DNA from: Streptococcus vestibularis ATCC 49124
GTDB taxonomy: Bacteria; Bacillota; Bacilli; Lactobacillales; Streptococcaceae
Assembly (NCBI RefSeq): GCF_000188295.1
Contig: NZ_GL831112.1
Span: 1,239,597-1,280,683 of the forward strand
Direction of reading: 5' to 3'
Length of the DNA stretch: 41,087 nt
This document shows, piece by piece, positions 1-10,513 of this stretch (positions are counted from its first letter, which is position 1; the number at the start of each line of letters is the position of its first letter). The translations under genes were made by a program, and so were the position numbers. Below the pieces are notes generated by a model. That model was given only the letters and a program-made list of their open reading frames with translations, did not search any database and had not been told where the DNA came from.

Positions 1-46
1 CTACTAGCAAACTTGTAACGATTTTAATTGTTTTTTTCATCATCAT
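1..46 (-). CDS. 5' end of an unidentified gene (membrane or secreted product?)
   Basis: Only the first 15 codons are inside the window; the gene runs off the left edge. The minus strand reads GAGG, four bases, then ATG ATG ATG and an N-terminus MMMKKTIKIVTSLLV. The lysines followed by a hydrophobic run suggest the start of a signal peptide or membrane segment. A strong promoter (TTGACA, 16 nt, TATAGT) lies at 75-102. The function cannot be told from 15 residues, and a very short peptide gene is also possible. Confidence 0.45.
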   Translation of the reverse strand, partial: MMMKKTIKIVTSLLV

Positions 47-74
47 GATTCCTCACTTTCATTTGATATACGTC

Positions 75-102
75 ACTATATTCCAATGTTACAGAATGTC
101 AA
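75..102 (-). promoter_or_regulatory. Promoter of the leftward gene at 1-46
   Basis: On the minus strand the -35 box TTGACA (97-102) and the -10 box TATAGT (75-80) are separated by 16 nt. The -35 is a perfect consensus. The distance to the ATG at 46 leaves a short leader with a GAGG ribosome site. A perfect palindrome lies 4 bp upstream of the -35. Confidence 0.6.
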
Positions 103-106
103 GTGT

Positions 107-135
107 TTACAAAATATTTCTGTAATATTTTGTAA
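107..135. promoter_or_regulatory. Perfect 12-bp inverted repeat, candidate operator
   Basis: TTACAAAATATT (107-118) is repeated inverted as AATATTTTGTAA (124-135) around TCTGT. Its place just upstream of the -35 of the leftward promoter fits a regulator site, perhaps an activator. It is not followed by a T-run in a gene context that would make it a terminator. The regulator is unknown. The rest of 136-245 holds no gene I can support; one frame of about 60 codons is open there but has no start. Confidence 0.45.
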
Positions 136-245
136 TTCATCTAAATGTTTAAAAAATTGGCGTATAGAGTTTCCATGTAAATGATTTCTACATTCCTCTA
201 TTACATAATCATCAGAAATAGAAAATAAACGTAAATAAAATGTTG

Positions 246-689
246 TTAGAGTTTCATTGGTACAAAATTACCAACAATAATTCCTACTATTCGTGGATCT
301 TCATCATATGAAAGAAAAATATCTTGATCTTTTGGATTGATAGAAACTAATCTTAATCCATATTCCTCACGATAAACTCGTTTAATGTAGGTCTGACTAT
401 TACAGACCACAGCATAAACTGCTCCATCGTAATCAAACCATGACTCGAGAATGAGAGCAACAGAGCCATTTTGATATTTAGGTTCCATTGAATCTCCAGA
501 TACCCATGAAGCAAAACCATGAGCTAATTCTTCATCAAAATAAACAGTATCATAGTCCTGATCGTTATAAACCGATTAACCTATACCAGTAGCCATTTTT
601 TCGTAAACATGATATTCGTATAGTTTTGCTGATATTGAAACAACGTTCTTACATGTTTCTTTTTTAACTAGGTTTCTGACATAGCTAAG
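246..689 (-). pseudogene. Phage-type XRE/S24 repressor remnant (C-terminal half, with in-frame stop)
   Basis: The remnant is the LexA/CI-like S24 half of a phage or ICE repressor. Codons before the stop (KLYEYHVYEKMATGIG) and after it (SVYNDQDYDTVYFDEE) are in the same frame, split by a TAA at 576-578 where relatives recalled from memory often have Tyr. The part after the stop keeps the catalytic serine motif (GDSMEP), the lysine region (TYIKRVYRE) and the typical end (DEDPRIVGIIVGNFVPMKL). The N-terminal HTH is missing, replaced near 690 by the start of a hydrolase gene. An ATG just before MEPKY could give an 80-residue product, but it would lack the serine-motif context, so this is probably dead. 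Confidence 0.75.
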
Positions 690-782
690 TGCTTGACGAA
701 GATAATTCCACCAAGAACTGCCACCACCATGTATCAGTAAGATAGGAGGCAAATTCTTATCACCAAATTCATGGAATTTCAT
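690..782 (-). pseudogene. Alpha/beta hydrolase fragment (first 31 codons)
   Basis: The reading frame starts at an ATG with AAGGAG seven bases upstream. It encodes MKFHEFGDKNLPPILLIHGG and continues to WWNYLRQA, the N-terminus of an alpha/beta hydrolase with the oxyanion HGGG motif. After about residue 31 it changes without a frame break into the linker of an S24 repressor. The nucleophile elbow and the other catalytic residues are absent, so no hydrolase activity is expected. It lies 44 bp downstream of the methyltransferase gene on the same strand, so it may be cotranscribed. The junction position is estimated from protein similarity. Confidence 0.65.
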
Positions 783-826
783 GTTTAAACTCCTTACTTT
801 AGGACTTTCACTAGCTACATCCTTGT

Positions 827-2188
<1,362 letters not shown>

Positions 2189-2247
2189 TCAACTTTCTTT
2201 ACTCTTATAGGGCTTTAGAGGGACCTAAAAGCCACTTGCTACCCTCC

Positions 2248-2256
2248 ATTATAGCA
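2248..2256 (-). promoter_or_regulatory. Extended -10 promoter of the rRNA methyltransferase gene
   Basis: The minus strand reads TGCTATAAT, an extended -10, about 60 bp before the start at 2185. No good -35 is seen. The region expected for it falls in the inverted repeat at 2269-2288. Confidence 0.55.
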
Positions 2257-2268
2257 CATATAAATCAA

Positions 2269-2288
2269 ATTTATGGCTGGCCATAAAT
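2269..2288. promoter_or_regulatory. Inverted repeat between divergent promoters, candidate operator
   Basis: ATTTATGG (2269-2276) and CCATAAAT (2281-2288) are perfect 8-bp arms around CTGG. The element lies between the leftward -10 at 2248 and the rightward -10 at 2321, so a bound dimeric regulator could affect both. No regulator gene is adjacent. The rest of 2186-2397 is leader sequence. Confidence 0.4.
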
Positions 2289-2317
2289 AATATAGATTTT
2301 TCAGAAAAGTCATACAG

Positions 2318-2326
2318 TGCTATCAT
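2318..2326 (+). promoter_or_regulatory. Extended -10 promoter for the AhpD-like/ACAD/TDT unit
   Basis: TGCTATCAT fits an extended -10 with one mismatch. The -35 position (TTTTCA, 2298-2303, 17 nt spacer) is poor. It lies about 70 bp before the first gene, which has AAGGAG seven bases before its ATG. Confidence 0.4.
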
Positions 2327-2397
2327 AGGTCCATGACAAAAAATTAAACGGCTCAGCTACTTGGCTAGATGTCGTTTCTATCTAAAGGAGAATAATC

Positions 2398-2946
2398 ATG
2401 CCAGATATTACCATTCATACAATCGAAACTGCACCAGAAGAAGTCAAAGACGTCCTTCAGACAGTCAAAGATGCCAATGGGGGATTCATTCCAAACTTGA
2501 TTGGTCTCCTTGCTAATGCGCCAACTGCGCTTGAAACTTACCGCACTGTCGGTGAAATCAACCGTCGTAATTCATTGACACCAACTGAACGTGAAGTTGT
2601 TCAAATTACAGCTGCTGTTACTAATGGCTGTGCCTTCTGTGTGGCAGGTCACACAGCCTTTTCAATCAAGCAAATCCAAATGACACCTCAACTTTTGGAA
2701 GCTCTTCGTAACCGTACACCAATTGAGGACGATCCAAAACTTGATACCCTCGCTAAATTCACTATTGCTGTAATCAATACCAAAGGTGCTGTTGGTGACG
2801 AAGCCTACAACGACTTCTTGGAAGCTGGTTACACTGCACAAAATGCCCTTGACGTTATCTTGGGTGTCAGCCTTGCAAGCTTGTGTAACTACGCTAACAA
2901 TCTCGCACAAACACCAATTAACCCTGAACTTCAAGAATTCGCTTAA
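2398..2946 (+). CDS. AhpD-like / carboxymuconolactone decarboxylase family protein
   Basis: This 182-residue protein has the AhpD core: glutamate in TEREVVQ, then CAFCVAGH around residues 80-90, the CxxC plus histidine of the peroxidase-type members. It is longer than the single-domain family members and close to the helical two-repeat form. The family reduces peroxides or other small substrates through the cysteine pair. Its partner gene 40 bp downstream encodes an acyl-CoA dehydrogenase-like flavoprotein, so the two may act on the same compound. The substrate is unknown. The start ATG has a good AAGGAG site. Confidence 0.8.
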   Translation: MPDITIHTIETAPEEVKDVLQTVKDANGGFIPNLIGLLANAPTALETYRTVGEINRRNSLTPTEREVVQITAAVTNGCAFCVAGHTAFSIKQIQMTPQLLEALRNRTPIEDDPKLDTLAKFTIAVINTKGAVGDEAYNDFLEAGYTAQNALDVILGVSLASLCNYANNLAQTPINPELQEFA

Positions 2947-2986
2947 TGCAAAGCTAAACTGATAAACTAGAGGAGGACCTAAGCCT

Positions 2987-4051
2987 ATGTCACATTTTTC
3001 AAAAGAATTCCTTACTTGGTTGGACACCAACGCTGACCATATTGACCAAGAGTCTGGACCAATTGCGGACCAACTTCTTGAAAAAATTGCTGAAAACGAC
3101 GTCTTTAAAATAGGCGTACCTGCTGAGTTTGATGGCCTAGGTGGTGGTCCTACTCAAGTTGTTGATGTGCTTAATGAATTGGCACAACATTCTTTGACAG
3201 CTTCCTTTATTTCTTGGGGACACCGTACTTTCATTGACTATATCCTAGCTAGCGACAATGCTTACCCTCGTGAAACCTGGTTGAAAGAATTGTATACTGG
3301 TGAGCGTGCTGGTGGAACTGGCTTATCAAATGCCGTCAAATTCTTGTCTGACATTGAAGAATTGAATGTGACCCTCAGCCAAGAAGGTGATGACTACTAT
3401 CTCGATGGTCGTTTGCCTTGGGTAACTAATCTTCGTGCAGATAAGTTTGCAGCTCTCTTTGCTGCTGACTTTAAAGACGGTAGCCAACCTTGGATTATCA
3501 CTATTCCATCTGAAGCTGAAGGTCTTAGTCGTTCCGAAGATTTGGAATTTGTTTCTCTTCAAGGAGCTAACACCGCTTCTCTTACTTTCGATCATGTCAA
3601 ACTTGATCCTAATTGGGTCCTTTCAAAAAATGGTACCGACTACATTGCCAAAACACGTCCAAACTTTCTTGGTTTCCAGTTTGGTCTTGCCTTTGGTTTG
3701 GCCCAACGTTCTCTTGATGAGGTTGAAGCTAGTCTAAACAGTAACCGTAGCGTTCTTCGTGAGGAATTTGAAGCAACACGTGAAAATCTTCTTGCTATTC
3801 AAGATCAACTCTTTTCGGGTCTTAATGATGCCGATTATTTCATTGACAAACCACGTGAACTTTTCCAATTGCGTATCGATATTGTCGATGTCGTAGCTAA
3901 CAGCCTGCTCCTCGAACTTCAGGCTAGTGGTGGTCGTGGCTATTTGAAAGAATCAGAGTCAAGCTTTATCCGTCGTTGGAATGAAGGCGTCTTCCTTCCA
4001 ATTGTATCTCCGAGTGCGGTTCAGCTTCGCCATATCCTTGCAGCTAGCTAG
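2987..4051 (+). CDS. Acyl-CoA dehydrogenase family flavoprotein
   Basis: The 354-residue product has the ACAD fold order: helical N-terminus, then the beta domain with GERAGGTGLSNAVKF, DGRLPWVTN and DHVKLDPNWVL, then the C-terminal helices with GGRGYLKES. It most resembles the flavin-dependent monooxygenase/dehydrogenase branch rather than beta-oxidation enzymes, but this is inference from the short length and the absence of a beta-oxidation context. Such FAD proteins are rare in fermentative streptococci. An AGGAGG site lies about 10 bases before the ATG. It belongs to one unit with the AhpD-like gene before it and the transporter after it (15 bp gap). Confidence 0.8.
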   Translation: MSHFSKEFLTWLDTNADHIDQESGPIADQLLEKIAENDVFKIGVPAEFDGLGGGPTQVVDVLNELAQHSLTASFISWGHRTFIDYILASDNAYPRETWLKELYTGERAGGTGLSNAVKFLSDIEELNVTLSQEGDDYYLDGRLPWVTNLRADKFAALFAADFKDGSQPWIITIPSEAEGLSRSEDLEFVSLQGANTASLTFDHVKLDPNWVLSKNGTDYIAKTRPNFLGFQFGLAFGLAQRSLDEVEASLNSNRSVLREEFEATRENLLAIQDQLFSGLNDADYFIDKPRELFQLRIDIVDVVANSLLLELQASGGRGYLKESESSFIRRWNEGVFLPIVSPSAVQLRHILAAS

Positions 4052-4066
4052 AAAGACTGTGGACCA

Positions 4067-4981
4067 ATGAAGGTATTTTTCAAGAAAATTCCCTTGGCCC
4101 TATCTAGTCTGGTACTTGCCCTCTTTAGTTTATCCAATCAAATAAGTCAACTTACCCTGATTGCTCAGGGTATTTGGCTTATAGCCGTTTTTGGCTTTTT
4201 CCTAGTGCTAGGACGCCTGATCATTGGCTATAGACAAACTCAAGAAGATTTGCATAATCCAGTCATAGCTTCGGCCTTTCCCAGCCTCTTTATGGCTGCC
4301 TTTCTCTTTACCAGTCGCCTTCCACTAGCTCAAACTGACCTAAGTATCACATGGATAGGGCTCCTTGGACTTTATATTGCCTATATCATCTTTTTCAGTC
4401 TACGTTTTCTGCGCCCACTAGCCTTAGAACAAGTCTATCCAAGTTGGTTCGTGGTTTATGTAGGCCCTGCAATTAGTCTTGTAACCGTTCCGGATGGTAT
4501 TCCAAATAGTATCAAGGGGCTTATCCTAGGACTAACGGGATTAGCGACCCTGGCCCTCTTTCCACTTGTTTTATGGAGAATGAAACAGATAGCCATCCCT
4601 CACCTATATCAGCCTATACTCGCTATTTTAGCAGCACCTCTGGCCCTTCTCATTACCAGCTCAATCAAGAGTAATCAAAGACCTGCAACTATCATTTTAG
4701 TCGGCCTGTTTGTCTTCTCCCAAATTTTCTTTTTCTGCGCCTTGAGACTCTTTGCCAGACTCGTTAACAAGGGTTTTATCCCACTTTTTGCTGCCTTTAG
4801 CTTCCCATTAGTCAATAGTGTCAATGCTTTTAAAGCAGCTACCACAAGTCTTGGGCTAGTCAATCCAGTAACTCAATTGATTTACACTATCGAGCTGATT
4901 TTAGTTCTGGCTATTATGGCCTATTTGCTCTATCATTTTATTAAGCTTCTGTATAATGATTTTATACAAGCTAAACGCTAA
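4067..4981 (+). CDS. TDT-family transporter (TehA/SLAC1-like, tellurite/C4-dicarboxylate)
   Basis: The 304-residue protein is almost entirely hydrophobic, with about ten membrane helices, for example VLALFSLSN, GIWLIAVFGFFLVLG, GLLGLYIAYIIFFSLRF and IILVGLFVFSQIFFF. The general pattern and a conserved LPSWFVVYVGP-like stretch (residues about 124-136, YPSWFVVYVGPA) match TDT proteins, often annotated as exfoliative toxin or tellurite resistance. It probably moves an organic or inorganic anion. It is the last gene of the three-gene unit and ends just before a bidirectional terminator. The substrate cannot be read from sequence. Confidence 0.75.
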   Translation: MKVFFKKIPLALSSLVLALFSLSNQISQLTLIAQGIWLIAVFGFFLVLGRLIIGYRQTQEDLHNPVIASAFPSLFMAAFLFTSRLPLAQTDLSITWIGLLGLYIAYIIFFSLRFLRPLALEQVYPSWFVVYVGPAISLVTVPDGIPNSIKGLILGLTGLATLALFPLVLWRMKQIAIPHLYQPILAILAAPLALLITSSIKSNQRPATIILVGLFVFSQIFFFCALRLFARLVNKGFIPLFAAFSFPLVNSVNAFKAATTSLGLVNPVTQLIYTIELILVLAIMAYLLYHFIKLLYNDFIQAKR

Positions 4982-4982
4982 A

Positions 4983-5018
4983 AAAATAAGCACGTTCACA
5001 GAACATGCTTGTTTTTTT
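4983..5018. terminator. Bidirectional terminator between the TDT gene and the LCP gene
   Basis: AAGCACGTTC and GAACATGCTT pair around ACA, with one C-A mismatch. There is an A-run on the left and a T-run on the right, so it can end transcripts from both sides. Confidence 0.85.
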
Positions 5019-5020
5019 AT

Positions 5021-6451
5021 TTATCTAAATCCTAGTTCTTTTAATTTATCCTGGTAACTGTCAAAATCAATTTCGATTCCTTGACCGCCATATAAATCAT
5101 AGCTGTCAATCCAATCACCATCTGATGGAATAGTTTGAGAACTGATACCATTTTTGAAACTACCGGCATTTGAAAGACCCAAATCCAACATTTCCGTCAT
5201 GCTCATATTGGTTGAAGTCAGTGAGTATACTTTTCCTAAAGCCTCAGAACCCTTGAAAAGACTAATAGGATTTTTAACTTGCTTCATAATAGCTTGCATC
5301 ACTTGTTGTTGCCGCTTGGTACGCCCATAATCCCCTTCATCGTCCTTACGGAAACGAGCGTAATTAAGAAGAGTTCGTCCATCCATCTGTTGCTTACCGA
5401 CTTTAATGGTTTGATTCGGAACATTCCCATCCTTGTCCATCCTCAAATCATCTGGAACTTTGACCGAGGACACTTTTTTACCATCAACAGTGGAGAATTT
5501 AGTATTGATTTTCACGCCATCTGGGAACAGGGTATCAACACCTGCCGCAAAGGTCTCAAAGTCGACCATGGCATAGTACTTGATATCAATGTCAAAATTT
5601 CGTTTGAGCGTCTGTCGCATAAGCTCTGCCCCTTGATGATTGTTTTGCTCACCAATATTGAAGGCAGTATTGAGTTTCAGATCCTGAGAATAGTCTGTCT
5701 CTGAAGCGCCCTTAATATTAACCAAGGTGTCTCGCATAAAGCTTACCATCTTGATTTTGCCTTCCTTATTGCCCACATTGACAACTATAATGGAGTCTGT
5801 TCTGGCCTCGGTAGATTCTTGGCTGACTCGTTGGTCAGAACCCAAAATAAGGATATTCACCCCATCCTTAGTGTCTTTACCGTTAAAGGTTTCGACTAAG
5901 GCCGGTTGATAGGCTTTACCATTGTTACCAGCAGCAGAAAGGTCAGTTCCTTTGTAAAATTGATAGGCCATTGCTAGCACCAAAAAGACAACACCAAGAC
6001 TTAAGCAACTAAGCACTAGCTTAACGACTTTCTTGAGTCTTCGCTTTTTCTTTGGCCGCTTCTTCTTGACTACTTGCGACTTGAACCTTGGAGCCGACGT
6101 TGCTGAAGGGGCTGCTTGTCTTTGAACCTTTTTTCGTTTAACGTTTCGTTGAGGCGCTTCCTCTCGATAGACAGGCAGACCTTCCTCTGTTAGCGGATTG
6201 ACATCCTCATAATCAGGTGCCTGATAATAATTTGAACGATTATTATAAGGCTGGCTCCGTGCTTCTTGATAGTCAGCAGTTTGACCCTGATACCTCTCGT
6301 AGGAACGCTCCGCTTCATAAGCATCCAACTTTCCTTGTAGATAATTGAATTCCGAAGCCTGCTGTCCATTAAGGTGGGCAAGATTTTTTAAAAGATAGTT
6401 GTAACGTAACCGTTCATGATGCGTAAACGGCTCATCGTTAGATTTGGTCAT
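5021..6451 (-). CDS. psr: LytR-CpsA-Psr (LCP) family cell-wall glycopolymer ligase
   Basis: LCP enzymes attach glycopolymers to peptidoglycan on the outer face of the membrane. The 476-residue protein has a charged cytosolic region of about 145 residues, with a helical HERLRYNYLLKNLAHLNG segment and a basic KKKRPKKKRRLKK stretch. One membrane helix follows (VLSCLSLGVVFLVLAMAYQF), then the LCP domain with NILILGSDQR, ARTDSIIVVN, FMRDTLVNI, LNTAFNIG and YARFRKDDEGDYGRTKRQQQ, where the conserved arginines and aspartates are all present. It is the last gene of the aro operon, 11 bp after pheA, the same place as psr in pneumococcus. AAAGGG precedes the ATG. Confidence 0.9.
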   Translation of the reverse strand: MTKSNDEPFTHHERLRYNYLLKNLAHLNGQQASEFNYLQGKLDAYEAERSYERYQGQTADYQEARSQPYNNRSNYYQAPDYEDVNPLTEEGLPVYREEAPQRNVKRKKVQRQAAPSATSAPRFKSQVVKKKRPKKKRRLKKVVKLVLSCLSLGVVFLVLAMAYQFYKGTDLSAAGNNGKAYQPALVETFNGKDTKDGVNILILGSDQRVSQESTEARTDSIIVVNVGNKEGKIKMVSFMRDTLVNIKGASETDYSQDLKLNTAFNIGEQNNHQGAELMRQTLKRNFDIDIKYYAMVDFETFAAGVDTLFPDGVKINTKFSTVDGKKVSSVKVPDDLRMDKDGNVPNQTIKVGKQQMDGRTLLNYARFRKDDEGDYGRTKRQQQVMQAIMKQVKNPISLFKGSEALGKVYSLTSTNMSMTEMLDLGLSNAGSFKNGISSQTIPSDGDWIDSYDLYGGQGIEIDFDSYQDKLKELGFR

Positions 6452-6462
6452 AAGATTTCCCT

Positions 6463-7277
6463 TTAAATTTCATAGACTTGGTAAGCACCCAAGATTTTAT
6501 ATCCAATTCCAACTGCAGTTAGCTCTTCAAGAGCGAACTGAGCCAACTTTTCCTTTGTATAATCACAATCAATAATAAAGAAATACTCGCCAAGTACCGT
6601 TTTCAACGGACGGCTTTCAATCTTGGTCAAGTCAATGCCTCGCCAGGCAAAGGTCGATAGGGCCTTGTAAAGTGCCCCTGGCATATTATCAGGCAGGGTC
6701 AAGGCCAGCGTTAATTTACAATCAATCTGATTGAGCGGAATCTCAGGAACAGTGTTTCCCAGCACCCAAAAGCGGGTATAATTCTTTTCAATCTCCTGGA
6801 TATCCTTAGCCAATATTTGAAGACCGTATTCCTTAGCCGCTGCATGTGGAGCAATTGCTGCATAAGGCTGATCTGGATTATCAGCGACAAAACGCGCCGC
6901 AAAGGCTGTACTTGCTGTTGTCTCAATCTTGGCATGTGGAAAATGCTGTTTAATATACTTTTTCCCTTGGGCAATGGCCTGTGGGTGTGAGAAGATTTTC
7001 TCAATTTTCTCATGATGTTTAGTCGCCATCAACTGCTGCTTGATGGGCTGAACAATCTCTGCCACAGCACGAATATCGGCCTGATGGAAGAGATAGTCTA
7101 AACTCTCATGAACAGAGCCCTCAATGGAATTTTCCACAGGAATAACTGCGTAATCCACACGTCCCTCTTCATAAGACTTGATAACCTCGGTAATGGTACC
7201 TAATGAAACCAATTCTGCCTCAGGAAAAGCCTTTAAGGCTGCATTATGCGTAAACGACCCACTTGGGCCCAAATAAC

Positions 7278-7287
<10 letters not shown>
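6463..7287 (-). CDS. pheA: Prephenate dehydratase
   Basis: This monofunctional enzyme converts prephenate to phenylpyruvate for phenylalanine synthesis. Its 274 residues open with the GYLGPSGSFTHNA motif and carry the catalytic TRF in NYTRFWVLG. The ACT domain with the phenylalanine-binding ESRP motif (KIESRPLK) follows, so feedback inhibition by Phe is expected. It overlaps the end of aroK by 10 bp and is followed 11 bp later by the LCP gene. No chorismate mutase domain is fused. Confidence 0.95.
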
Positions 7288-9048
<1,761 letters not shown>

Positions 9049-9077
9049 TTACTCCTGAAAATTTTATAGTTACTTTC

Positions 9078-9086
9078 ATTATACCA
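9078..9086 (-). promoter_or_regulatory. Internal promoter for aroA-aroK-pheA
   Basis: TGGTATAAT on the minus strand is a perfect extended -10, about 33 bp before aroA. The -35 position is weak, as is common for extended -10 promoters. It lies in the 80-bp gap behind hicD. Confidence 0.6.
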
Positions 9087-9125
9087 TAATCGAAAGCCCA
9101 ACCATAGACTGAATTGTCAAAATAT

Positions 9126-10076
9126 TCACTCTCTAGTATTAGTATACTTTTCTCTTAGAAAGGCAACTGCCTCTTGAACACGGTTCCGAATTAAGTTAGC
9201 AGACTCCTCCAAAAGACGATTTTCCTCAGCCGACAAAGATAAGTGAACAGGAGCAACCACCCCTTGACGTCCTAAAATAACTGGATATCCAAGATAGGTC
9301 TGATAGGCTTCTTGATAGCTCGATACCGCCACTTCTTCTTGAGCATCCGAAAGGATAATAGTTACCAAACGAAGAGCCGCACTGGCAATGCCGTATGAAG
9401 TATAGCCCTTACCATAAAAGACCTTGTGGCCACCCTTCATAGAAGCCATAAAAAGATTTTGACGCTCTTCTTCACTGGTCAATTCTGTAATATCTTGACC
9501 TTTGACCTTAACCTGACTCCAGGCTGTAAATTGGGAATTCCCATGTTCACCAAGATTGTAGCCAGATACTGATTTGGGATTGACTGACAAATCATCTCCT
9601 ACTGCTGCCTTCATTCTAGCTGTATCGAGTAGAGTCCCTGTCCCAATCACACGTTCTCTTGGCCAGCCTGTGAATTCCTGATAGAGGGCTGATACAGCAT
9701 CTACAGGATTCGAGATAACCAAGAGTATTCCTTGAAAATCCAATTTTTTAAGCTTCTGAGAAACCTGATAAACGGCTTCTCGAGTAAATGGAAATTCAGC
9801 AAAGCGGTCCTCACCAGCATTATGCTGTAACTGAATATTTCCAAGAGATGAAATAATCACATCAGCATCTTCAAGTGCTGCATAATCATTGACAACAATG
9901 TTTGCATAGCTAGGTAGATTTGCCATAGCATCCTTAAAATCCTGAGCATCTGCCTCGGCCTTCTTCTCATTAATGTCAATAAAAACATAGCTATCAGCCA
10001 AGCCTTGAGCAATTGCCCCATGAGCGACCGCAGCTCCAACATTTCCCATACCAATAATTCCAATCTTACGACTCAT
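9126..10076 (-). CDS. hicD: L-2-hydroxyisocaproate dehydrogenase-like 2-oxoacid reductase
   Basis: This 316-residue member of the lactate/malate dehydrogenase superfamily reduces 2-oxoacids to L-2-hydroxyacids with NADH. It shows the Rossmann motif IGIIGMGNVGAAVAHG with an aspartate after beta-2 (FIDIN), VISNPVDAV, GTGTLLDTAR and the catalytic histidine in YNLGEHGNSQF. The last two stretches match Lactobacillus L-HicDH as recalled. The substrate loop (around GNIQLQHNAGEDRFAE) differs from LDH. Either of two adjacent ATGs can be the start; I chose the second, seven bases behind AAGGAG. Its place inside the aro operon suggests aromatic 2-oxoacids such as phenylpyruvate as substrates, but that is inference. 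Confidence 0.85.
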   Translation of the reverse strand: MSRKIGIIGMGNVGAAVAHGAIAQGLADSYVFIDINEKKAEADAQDFKDAMANLPSYANIVVNDYAALEDADVIISSLGNIQLQHNAGEDRFAEFPFTREAVYQVSQKLKKLDFQGILLVISNPVDAVSALYQEFTGWPRERVIGTGTLLDTARMKAAVGDDLSVNPKSVSGYNLGEHGNSQFTAWSQVKVKGQDITELTSEEERQNLFMASMKGGHKVFYGKGYTSYGIASAALRLVTIILSDAQEEVAVSSYQEAYQTYLGYPVILGRQGVVAPVHLSLSAEENRLLEESANLIRNRVQEAVAFLREKYTNTRE

Positions 10077-10165
10077 CATTTTTCTCCTTAATATTTCTAG
10101 TTTTTTCCTTAGACAATCTCTTTTGAAAGCAGAAAAAGGCCTGTCAAATGACACACCCTCCCTAA

Positions 10166-10504
10166 TTAACTATTCAATTCTTGCAATGGTTTGAAGATAA
10201 TACGTTCAATATCATTTAAATAAACAGACAAACCTTGTTGTGCAGCCAAGTATTCTTTCAAAAGGGCATTAGCTTCTACCTTTTGACCCAATTCTTGAAC
10301 AGCTACTTGTTCTTCTGCTGTTGGCATTGTACCAGCTTGCATTTTAGCATAGAAATCCTCTTGGAAATCAGTAAACTCTTTGAAAAGAGCGCTAGCCTCA
10401 GCATCAGCTGCAATCGCTTCTTTTTTCTCTACCAAAGTTTTGTACTCAGGAAGGGCACGAATGCCACGTTCCAACTCATTTGCTAAATCATAAATATTTG
10501 TCAT
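10166..10504 (-). CDS. YlbF/YmcA (UPF0342) family protein
   Basis: The 112-residue protein is almost all alpha-helical, with [19 protein letters not shown] at the start and [17 protein letters not shown] in the middle, typical of the UPF0342/YlbF family. In Bacillus, relatives form the Y-complex that helps RNase Y; in streptococci the function is less clear. The gene sits 9 bp behind tyrA. In pneumococcus a similar gene lies between tyrA and aroA, so the linkage is old. The start is supported by an AGGAG stretch. Confidence 0.85.
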   Translation of the reverse strand: MTNIYDLANELERGIRALPEYKTLVEKKEAIAADAEASALFKEFTDFQEDFYAKMQAGTMPTAEEQVAVQELGQKVEANALLKEYLAAQQGLSVYLNDIERIIFKPLQELNS

Positions 10505-10513
10505 TTTATTCTC

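Noticed and set aside
41..55. A 15-base word (catcatgattcctca) shared with 38141-38155.
   Set aside because: Both places are gene starts with a GAGG ribosome site and ATG repeats. One such match is expected by chance in a window this long.
62..82. A partial likeness to the ComR box (ATAGTGAC-TATAT).
   Set aside because: The second half-site is absent and the piece lies after the -10, not before it.
75..245. An open frame of about 60 codons on the minus strand.
   Set aside because: It has no start codon or ribosome site, overlaps the promoter and palindrome, and the residues match no family I know.
576..782. A separate 68-residue alpha/beta hydrolase gene.
   Set aside because: Only the first 31 codons are hydrolase; the remainder belongs to the S24 repressor, so I list it as a chimera.
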